Below are positions 1 through 5,267 of a stretch of 7,428 nt of DNA, piece after piece. Position 1 is the stretch's first letter, and the number at the start of each line of letters is the position of its first letter. Position numbers and translations under genes: made by a program. The stretch lies in assembly GCA_034436375.1 (NCBI GenBank), contig DAOTVS010000076.1:1-7428 (forward strand), read 5' to 3'. The notes under the pieces were generated by a model, which was not told the DNA's origin, did not search any database, and saw nothing but the letters and a program-made list of their open reading frames with translations. The DNA comes from DAOTVS01 sp034436375. GTDB taxonomy: Bacteria; Chloroflexota; Anaerolineae; SpSt-313.

Positions 1-687
1 TGTCTGCTGGGGCTGGACGACGAACCGGCCAAGGGAGAAGATGGAGGCTGGCTGGGGGAAGGCGATCTCCGCCACTATCTGGCCGGCGCAACGGTGCCGG
101 TCATCGAGGACAAGGAGCTCTTCCAGCGCGAGAGCCGCCCAGGCATCGGCATCGAGAGCGGGCGGCGGGTGGTCAGAGAGGGCGCCCTTTACGAGGTCGA
201 GTTCATCCGCCCCTATCCCCAGGTGGGGCTCTACCTGGAGGTAGAGGGTTATGAGGGCTGGCCCTCACACCGCGAGCTGCGCCTGGGCGGCGAGGGGCAT
301 GGGGCGCGCTTCCAACAGGTGGAACGAGCCCTCAACTGGCCCTCACCCCCCGATCCCCTGCCGGAGCGCTTCAAGCTCTACCTGGCCACCCCGGCTTTGT
401 TCAAGGAAGGCTGGCGGCCAGCAGCGTGGGGACGGTTCTTCGATGGCCCCGTTGAGCTAGCCGCCGCGGCCATCGGGCGCTACCAGAGCATCGGCGGGTT
501 CGACGTGGCCAGCGGCGCCCACAAGGCTGCCCGGCGCTATATCCCGGCGGGCACCGTGTATTACTTCCGCTGTCGCGACAGCAAGCCAACACGCCTGCTG
601 CCCAGCCTGATCCAGAACGCCATTACTGATGAGGGAGCAGAGATCGGTTTCGGCCAGGTCATCATCCAGGAATGGAAGGAGAGATAA
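1..687 (+). CDS. cmr3: Cmr3, type III-B CRISPR effector subunit (5' end missing)
   Basis: The frame is open from base 1 to TAA at 685-687 and gives 228 residues. Cmr3 proteins usually have roughly 350-400 residues, so about the first third lies left of the window; the ATG-like GTG at 94 is internal, because homologous sequence continues upstream of it. Seen: GWLGEGDLRHYL at visible residues 16-27, RPGIGIESGRRVVREGALYE at 46-65, and the glycine-rich end EIGFGQVIIQEW at 214-225, all typical of the RAMP (Cas5-like) protein Cmr3. Known for the family: Cmr3 sits at the base of the Cmr complex, contacts Cas10 (Cmr2) and holds the 5' tag of the crRNA. It is cytoplasmic and non-catalytic. The gene is followed after 4 bases by cmr4, so it is co-transcribed with the rest. 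Confidence in the family is high. Confidence 0.93.
   Translation, partial: CLLGLDDEPAKGEDGGWLGEGDLRHYLAGATVPVIEDKELFQRESRPGIGIESGRRVVREGALYEVEFIRPYPQVGLYLEVEGYEGWPSHRELRLGGEGHGARFQQVERALNWPSPPDPLPERFKLYLATPALFKEGWRPAAWGRFFDGPVELAAAAIGRYQSIGGFDVASGAHKAARRYIPAGTVYYFRCRDSKPTRLLPSLIQNAITDEGAEIGFGQVIIQEWKER
676..681 (+). promoter_or_regulatory. Ribosome binding site of cmr4
   Basis: AAGGAG lies at the end of cmr3, 10 bases before ATG 692. It favours that start over the in-frame upstream ATG at 629, which would only add 21 residues encoded inside cmr3 and would place extra sequence before the conserved first strand of Cmr4. Confidence 0.6.
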
Positions 688-691
688 AACC

Positions 692-1642
692 ATGTTTCAG
701 GCCAAACGGATGCTCTTCATCTATGTCGAAACACCGTTGCACGTGGGCGGCGGGCGCAGCCTGGGTGCGGTGGACCTGCCCATCCAACGCGAGCGCATTA
801 CCGGCTACCCTATGGTCCAGGCCAGCAGCCTGAAGGGCAAGCTGCGCGCCCTGGCCGATCCGCAGGGGCAAGACGACGGACGCGTGTCGCGAGACGAGTT
901 CCTGGCCATCTTTGGTCCTGAGGCGGGTCCAGGCGCCTCCGAGTACGCAGGGGCGCTCTCCGTCGGCGACGCGCGCCTCTTGCTTTTCCCGGTGCGTTCG
1001 CTGGCCGGCGTGTTCGCGTGGACCACCAGCCGCAACGCCCTGGCCCGCTTCTGGCGTGAGGCAGAGACGACGGGCCTCAAGCTGGGTTGGGAGCTGCCAC
1101 CCGAGCCGGGCAAGAATCAGGCCTGGGTAAGCGAGGGGACGGTGCTCCAGGCGGGGGATAGTGTGGTGCTGGAGGAATTCAGCTTTGCGCCCCAGCCTGA
1201 GCCACTGGTCAACACCATTGGCCAATGGCTGGCGCAGCAGGCCCTGCCCGAGACGAAGGAGTATGAGTACTGGCGCGACGCGCTGCCACAGCGCCTCTGC
1301 ATCCTCCCCGAGGATGCTTTCCGCGATTTCACCCTCTATGCCACCGAGGTGGAGACCCACGTCAAGCTCGATCCCTCGACCAAGACGGTGGCAACCGGCG
1401 CCCTGTGGACCAGTGAGAGCCTGCCGGCGGATAGCCTGCTCTACGCCCCGCTGCTGGCCACTCGGTCCCGCGCTGGCAAAAAGGGTGCCGGTGACCGGTG
1501 GGAACCCACGGTCAAGCTCGATGGCGAAGAAATCCTGAAGAAGATCGAGGAGCTCAGCCTGACACGCGCCCAACTGGGCGGCGACGAGACCACCGGCCAG
1601 GGCATGGTGGCCCTGCGGCTGGTGAGGGGAGGTGGGCAATGA
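692..1642 (+). CDS. cmr4: Cmr4, backbone RNase subunit of the Cmr complex
   Basis: The product has 316 residues, the usual Cmr4 length. The start at 692 was chosen for its Shine-Dalgarno site and because the first RAMP strand (AKRMLFIYVETPLHVGGG, residues 4-21) begins right after it. Seen: glycine-rich HVGGG, then VDLPIQRERITGYPMVQASS (27-46) leading into LKGKLR; a central DARLLLFPVRSLAGVFAWTT block; and a C-terminal G-rich TGQGMVALRL end. Known for the family: Cmr4 is the Cas7-type subunit that polymerises along the crRNA and cleaves bound target RNA at 6-nt intervals using an aspartate in the loop after the first strand. Asp28 here is in the matching position, so the subunit looks catalytically intact (inference by position). 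Its stop overlaps the cmr5 start in an ATGA, suggesting translational coupling. Confidence 0.95.
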   Translation: MFQAKRMLFIYVETPLHVGGGRSLGAVDLPIQRERITGYPMVQASSLKGKLRALADPQGQDDGRVSRDEFLAIFGPEAGPGASEYAGALSVGDARLLLFPVRSLAGVFAWTTSRNALARFWREAETTGLKLGWELPPEPGKNQAWVSEGTVLQAGDSVVLEEFSFAPQPEPLVNTIGQWLAQQALPETKEYEYWRDALPQRLCILPEDAFRDFTLYATEVETHVKLDPSTKTVATGALWTSESLPADSLLYAPLLATRSRAGKKGAGDRWEPTVKLDGEEILKKIEELSLTRAQLGGDETTGQGMVALRLVRGGGQ

Positions 1643-2061
1643 GCCAGCAACGCTCGCTGGAACAGCAACGGGCCACTCGGGCCTGGGAGAAGGTCACCCG
1701 CGTTCGTGACTATGGCCCAGGCTATCGCAAGGAATATGGTCAGTTGGCGCGCAGCGCCCCCGCAGATATTCAGACCAACGGCCTGGGGCAGTATCTGGCA
1801 TTCCTGCGCGCCAAACGAGGACGCGACAAGCAGGGCAACCTGAAAGAGGAAGATGCTCATTACCAGCTGCTTGCGCACATCTCAGAATGGGTTATGGAGC
1901 GATTGAGCCAAAAACATGCCGAGGGCCTCTTGGGTTGGATCGTGGACCCCAGAACCAGCACCGACGACTATCGCCGGGCCACGGCGGAGGCCATGGCCTT
2001 CCTGGCCTGGCTCAAGCGCTTCGCTGAGGCCGATCTGGGCGAAGGAGGCAGCGAGTCATGA
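1639..2061 (+). CDS. cmr5: Cmr5, small subunit of the Cmr complex
   Basis: The product has 140 residues and is predicted almost wholly alpha-helical, like Cmr5 (usually about 120-170 residues). The ATG at 1639 overlaps the cmr4 stop (ATGA) and has GGAGGT at 1628-1633, 5 bases upstream; earlier in-frame starts lie inside cmr4 and were not used. Seen: LEQQRATRAWEKV near residues 7-19, the YGQLARSAPADIQTNGLGQY block (about 33-52), and the C-terminal RRATAEAMAFLAWLKRFAEA (about 111-130), a pattern characteristic of the family. Known: Cmr5 copies stack as the minor filament (Cas11 type) beside Cmr4 and stabilise target RNA binding. No enzymatic activity is expected. Confidence 0.94.
   Translation: MSQQRSLEQQRATRAWEKVTRVRDYGPGYRKEYGQLARSAPADIQTNGLGQYLAFLRAKRGRDKQGNLKEEDAHYQLLAHISEWVMERLSQKHAEGLLGWIVDPRTSTDDYRRATAEAMAFLAWLKRFAEADLGEGGSES
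2042..2048 (+). promoter_or_regulatory. Ribosome binding site of cmr6
   Basis: AAGGAGG inside the end of cmr5, 9 bases before ATG 2058. There are two adjacent ATG codons (2058 and 2061); the first overlaps the cmr5 TGA. The spacing suits either one, so the exact start is uncertain by one residue. Confidence 0.6.
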
Positions 2062-3314
2062 TGCGCCAGCCACCGCGGGGCGAGCGCCGGTCGGAGGGGA
2101 AAAAGGAGCCGCAGCCAGCCCCCACCCCAGCCCCGCCCATACCTCACCAGGCAGCTCAGGCATTCAGGGCCCAGTGGCAAGGCAGCAGCGCCCTGAACGC
2201 CAGCCTCATCTTTGATCGCTATGCGCCCGACTGGGCTGGCAAAGGCGAGATCAAGAAGGACGGGCTGGCGGTTGTCGAGAAAGCGGCTGGCAGAGGCGAC
2301 CAAAAGGCGCTGGCAGCCGTCCAAACCAGATGGCGCCGGCTGGTTGAAGCAGCCGGCGCGCAACCATTCACCCTCAAGACCGATTGGCGCCTCATCGCCG
2401 GGCTGGGGCGCAAGGGACCACTGGAGGTGGGGTTCACCTTCCACCGGTACGGCTTTCCCATCTTGCCGGGCTCCAGCGTCAAAGGGGTAGCCCGCGCCTG
2501 GGCCTTCTACCATCTGGCCGAAATGCTCGGCGAGAGCGAGCTGAACCGCATCGAGAGAAGGAAGGGCGAAAGCACGCTGGCGGCCTTGGAAAGGCTGCTG
2601 AGCACGGCTGACCCGCGCCAATACGAGGAGAGCCTGGCCGGGCGCTACCGCCAGTCCAGGCCCGAAGCGGCCGCCACGGCCGATGACTTCCGGGCCCTCT
2701 TTGGCACCACGGGCGCAGCCGGGTTGGCTATCTTTTTCGATGCGATCCCCGCCGGGCAGCCCAGGCTGCAATTGGATATCATGAACCCCCATTTCCCGGA
2801 TTATTATGGCGACAAGAACGGCCACGTGCCGCCTGCCGATTGGCAAAGCCCCAAGCCCGTCTATTTCTTAACCGTTGCCGAAGGAAGCGAGTTCCTCTTT
2901 GCCGTCGGCTGGCGGCAGCCCTTGGCCAGCGATGCGGAGGCTGCGCGCCTGCAATCCACGGCGCGGGACTGGCTGATCCGGGGCCTGACCGATCTGGGCA
3001 TCGGCGCCAAGACCAGCGCAGGATATGGGTATTTCCAGCCCCAGTCCACCGCACTGCCAGATCGGGCCCCGGTTGCGCCATCCTCTGCCCCCTCATCAGT
3101 CGGCCCCGTACCACCTGCCGGTCCATTGCAGACGCGCCGCGGCACCATCGTCGAGATCCGCCCCGATAAACGCTACGGCAAGGTGCGCGATGTGGAGACC
3201 GGCCACGAGTATCGCTTTCCGATAGAAGCCATTCAGGGCGACACGCCCGGCAAGAAATCCACCGTGGCCTTTGACCTGCAGGGCGACCAGGTGGTAAAGG
3301 TAAGGAAAGGATAA
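2058..3314 (+). CDS. cmr6: Cmr6 with C-terminal cold-shock/OB-like extension
   Basis: The product has 418 residues, clearly longer than most Cmr6 proteins (about 250-350). Residues 1-35 are a Lys/Pro/Ala-rich, probably disordered tail. The RAMP core runs from about 46 to 326: NASLIFDRYAPDW (47-59), RLIAGLGRKGPLEVGFTFHR (111-130), YGFPILPGSSVKGVARAWAF (131-150), LQLDIMNPHFPDYY (237-250) and the glycine-rich loop LGIGAKTSAGYGYF (313-326). These are Cmr6 hallmarks. Known: Cmr6 is the Cas7-like subunit that caps the crRNA 3' side of the complex with Cmr1. After a Pro/Ala/Ser linker (about 328-357), residues 359-418 start RRGTIVEIRPDKRYGKVRD and end VAFDLQGDQVVKVRKG. The spacing of beta strands and the GTI...YGKV pattern resemble a cold-shock/S1-type OB fold, suggesting an extra RNA-binding module (inference). 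The gene is translationally coupled to cmr5 and followed after 4 bases by the CARF gene. Confidence 0.93.
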   Translation: MMRQPPRGERRSEGKKEPQPAPTPAPPIPHQAAQAFRAQWQGSSALNASLIFDRYAPDWAGKGEIKKDGLAVVEKAAGRGDQKALAAVQTRWRRLVEAAGAQPFTLKTDWRLIAGLGRKGPLEVGFTFHRYGFPILPGSSVKGVARAWAFYHLAEMLGESELNRIERRKGESTLAALERLLSTADPRQYEESLAGRYRQSRPEAAATADDFRALFGTTGAAGLAIFFDAIPAGQPRLQLDIMNPHFPDYYGDKNGHVPPADWQSPKPVYFLTVAEGSEFLFAVGWRQPLASDAEAARLQSTARDWLIRGLTDLGIGAKTSAGYGYFQPQSTALPDRAPVAPSSAPSSVGPVPPAGPLQTRRGTIVEIRPDKRYGKVRDVETGHEYRFPIEAIQGDTPGKKSTVAFDLQGDQVVKVRKG

Positions 3315-3318
3315 AGCC

Positions 3319-4452
3319 ATGCCACGGTCCAGGTTCGTATTGACAACGGTGGGGACCAGCATGTTGCTCAACAGCCTGACGCCAGATGAGACTCCTATCT
3401 GGCGTAGCAGGCTCAACAACGAGACCAATGCCAAAACGCTTCCGCCTGACTTGATCAGTCAGGTCGAGGAGTTGCAGAAGCGCGCCCTGAACAATCTGCG
3501 CTGTAGCGATGTGCAGAGCAGGCGCCAGCTGAGTGCCGAGCTAAACGGAATATACGCCATCTACGAGAATCAGCTATCGCGCTCGCGGGGCGACACACAT
3601 TGGCTTATTACCACCGATACAGCCATGGGTGCCATTGTGGCCAACACTCTCACAACCTTTCTAAGGGAAGAGGGAATCATCTGCAATGTCCACACACCGC
3701 CTGACCTTTCCACCAGCGATGCTCATTCCTTCTCCAAAGGAATCAAGTCGCTGCTGCATTGGTGTGAGGAAATTATCCCTCCCTGCCGTGATGGAGGCCA
3801 GCAGATCATCTTCAACCTGACCGGCGGCTTCAAGAGCTTGCAGGGATACCTGACTATCGCAGGCATGTTCTACGCGGATCAAGTCGTCTACATCTTTGAG
3901 AAGGGGTCACAACTATTGTCGATACCGCGCCTACCAATACGCGTGGATATCGACGCCTTGTATGCGCACCGCATGCAGCTCGCAATGATGGCCGAAGGGG
4001 GCCATGTCTTCCCAATAGAGCAAGTTGCAGATATCCCAGCAGGGATGCTTGACGTGGATAACAGCCACGCCACGTTATCAGATTGGGGCCTCCTGGTCTG
4101 GAACCGGGCACGGAAGGAGATGCTATCACAAGAGCTGCTTAGCCTTCCCCGCCTGGAGTATGAGAAAAGCTTCAGGAAGGACTTTGATGAGGCTGAAAAG
4201 ATAGATCGAGTCGAGCTCCACAAAACGCTGGCCAAAGTCTCCAGCCTGCTGGAGGGGAGCTACGGCGACGTCAGCGTACTCAAGAGGCACGGCGGAGTGC
4301 AGTATAGCAGCCTCACCAGCAAGAAAACGAGCGATGGCCGTAACATTGATCACTTCCGTGTTTCGCAGAGCCTCCGAGTAACGTGTGTTGCGGAGGGCGG
4401 CACACTGCGCCTGCGGCGCTTCGGCGGCCATGAGATCGAATCGAATCCGTGA
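3319..4452 (+). CDS. CARF-RelE fusion, predicted cOA-activated mRNase (Cami1-like)
   Basis: The product has 377 residues. The ATG at 3319 follows AAGGAAAGG (3302-3310) by 8 bases. The N-terminal half is a CARF sensor: first strand plus loop VLTTVGTSMLLN (7-18) and the signature NLTGGFKSLQGYL (166-178), as in the APE2256 (TIGR02619) group. Known: such dimeric Rossmann-like domains bind cyclic oligoadenylate made by Cas10. Residues about 200-278 are a linker region. Residues about 279-377 look like a RelE/ParE-fold toxin: two helices (SFRKDFDEAEKIDRVEL onward), then the strand series HFRVSQSLRVTCVAEGGTLR and a terminal RRFGGHE, with candidate active-site basic residues K335, K336, R347, R353 and H371 (inferred by position only). 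The CARF-RelE architecture is that of Cami1, a ribosome-associated mRNase activated by cyclic tetra-adenylate. No HEPN R-x4-6-H motif is seen where Csm6/Csx1 would have one. Base composition is lower in GC (about 53% in sampled lines) than the flanking genes. Sure of CARF; fairly sure of RelE. Confidence 0.85.
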   Translation: MPRSRFVLTTVGTSMLLNSLTPDETPIWRSRLNNETNAKTLPPDLISQVEELQKRALNNLRCSDVQSRRQLSAELNGIYAIYENQLSRSRGDTHWLITTDTAMGAIVANTLTTFLREEGIICNVHTPPDLSTSDAHSFSKGIKSLLHWCEEIIPPCRDGGQQIIFNLTGGFKSLQGYLTIAGMFYADQVVYIFEKGSQLLSIPRLPIRVDIDALYAHRMQLAMMAEGGHVFPIEQVADIPAGMLDVDNSHATLSDWGLLVWNRARKEMLSQELLSLPRLEYEKSFRKDFDEAEKIDRVELHKTLAKVSSLLEGSYGDVSVLKRHGGVQYSSLTSKKTSDGRNIDHFRVSQSLRVTCVAEGGTLRLRRFGGHEIESNP

Positions 4453-4461
4453 GGCCCTTGC

Positions 4462-4842
4462 ATGATCTTACTCAACTATGCCCATCCCCTCACCCGCGCC
4501 CAACTGGCGCAGGTGGAGGCGCTGACGGGGCAGCCAATTGAGCGGGTGATCGAGCTGCGCTGCCAGATCGATCCGCAGCAGCCCCTGTTGCCGCAGGTGA
4601 CGGCTCTCGTCGAGGCGGCAGGGCTTTCGCCGGAAGAGTGGCAGACGGCGCCTCTGCTCATCAACCCGCCCTCTCTGAACTATATCGCCGTGGTGCTCCT
4701 GGCAGAGCTGCACGGACGCTGCGGCTACTTTCCCGCCATGCTGCGCCTGCGCCCGGTGCCCGACAGCGCACCCTCTCAGTTTGAGGTGGCCGAGGTGCTC
4801 AACCTGCAGAGGGTGCGTGACGCGGCGCGGTGCAGGCGCTGA
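4462..4842 (+). CDS. csx15: Csx15 family CRISPR-associated protein
   Basis: The product has 126 residues, a full length for this small family. Seen: the N-terminal strand MILLNYAHPLTRAQLAQVEA (1-20), LSPEEWQTAPLLINPPSLNY (55-74), the helix IAVVLLAELHGRCGYFP (75-91), and strand LRLRPV followed by FEVAEVLNLQRVRDAARCRR at the end. This layout matches the Csx15 proteins often encoded at type III loci, as I recognise them. It has no signal peptide or membrane helix. It follows the CARF-RelE stop by 9 bases with only a weak GTGAGG (4449-4454) ahead of the ATG, so translation probably depends on coupling. Role: comparative genomics has grouped Csx15 with Csx16 and Csx20 as possible modulators of cyclic oligoadenylate (degradation or sequestration). 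Whether this one cuts or merely binds the messenger is not visible here. H8, H84 and the NPP loop (68-70) are candidate functional positions by inference only. Confidence 0.82.
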   Translation: MILLNYAHPLTRAQLAQVEALTGQPIERVIELRCQIDPQQPLLPQVTALVEAAGLSPEEWQTAPLLINPPSLNYIAVVLLAELHGRCGYFPAMLRLRPVPDSAPSQFEVAEVLNLQRVRDAARCRR

Positions 4843-4926
4843 GCAACCAGAGACAACGGTGATCCGTCTCGGCTTGCCCGGACGAGCTTTATCGCGCAAG
4901 CGATCCATCACCGGAAGGTCTTGCAG

Positions 4927-4952
4927 GCTGGCCGGCGTTGCAGCCGGCCAGC
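4927..4952. terminator. Perfect stem-loop, possible operon terminator
   Basis: GCTGGCCGGC (4927-4936) and its exact reverse complement GCCGGCCAGC (4943-4952) enclose the 6-base loop GTTGCA. The hairpin lies 84 bases after the csx15 stop and between converging genes, where a bidirectional terminator is expected. Neither side has a run of T, so it is not a classical intrinsic terminator; it could instead be a 3'-end stabilising structure or part of a palindromic repeat. Confidence 0.35.
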
Positions 4953-4987
4953 GCTCTCGCCATAGTACTGCAACCGCACTTGATCCA

Positions 4988-5010
4988 GCCGGCTCCCGGT
5001 AACAGCCGGC
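4988..5010. repeat. Second GC-rich inverted repeat
   Basis: GCCGGCT (4988-4994) and AGCCGGC (5004-5010) are inverted repeats around a 9-base loop. The right arm belongs to AGCCGGCCA (5004-5012), also found at 4942-4950 in the first stem-loop. Because TGGCCGGC (4929-4936) can pair with either copy, mutually exclusive structures are possible. Confidence 0.35.
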
Positions 5011-5267
5011 CAAGGTGCTGTGCGCCTGCCCGGCTGCAGGCAACCCGCCAAATCCCCCCGAATGGCTCCACTCCGGTCGCGTGCGAAGCGCGATGCCCAG
5101 AGGGATCCGCGCCCCGATGGGTAAGTACGGCTGTAGTGATAGGTGCACCATATCAACGCAGATGCCCAACTGGCGCACTGGGTCGCCTTTGTGGGGCATT
5201 AACCGCCCACAGCCGCAACGAGGCTCCGCCTCAGCAGCCTGGCGCCGCATCTTCACCTCAGCCTCGA

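Larger units (their letters stand above)
4843..5267. other. Gene-free spacer between convergent transcription units
   Basis: These 425 bases between the csx15 stop and the stop of the - strand PLD-like gene hold no ORF that I can support. The open frames found are short, have no family-like motifs apart from a weak transposase-like stretch on the - strand (4858-4908), and lack convincing ribosome binding sites. It contains a perfect 10-bp stem-loop (4927-4952), a second 7-bp stem-loop (4988-5010), and the 9-mer AGCCGGCCA twice (4942-4950 and 5004-5012). I see no CRISPR repeats, tRNA or clear promoter in it. Confidence 0.6.

Noticed and set aside
629..691. Upstream in-frame ATG for cmr4
   Set aside because: It would encode 21 extra residues within cmr3. 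The start at 692 has a Shine-Dalgarno site and begins at the conserved strand.
662..1639. 325-residue open frame on the - strand opposite cmr4
   Set aside because: Its translation has no recognisable motif and it mirrors the codon structure of cmr4, which is a clear family match.
3580..3600. R-S-R-G-D-T-H in the CARF protein (residues 88-94), superficially like a HEPN R-x4-6-H motif
   Set aside because: It lies inside the CARF half, before the NLTGGFKS signature, whereas HEPN domains of Csm6/Csx1 are C-terminal. The C-terminal part here looks RelE-like.
4468..5256. 262-residue open frame on the - strand across csx15 and the spacer
   Set aside because: Most of it is antisense to csx15, whose own protein has clear family motifs; long antisense frames are common in GC-rich DNA.
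4843..5267. Possible CRISPR array or tRNA in the spacer
   Set aside because: No evenly spaced direct repeats and no T-arm or cloverleaf pattern; the repeated 9-mer is part of stem-loops.
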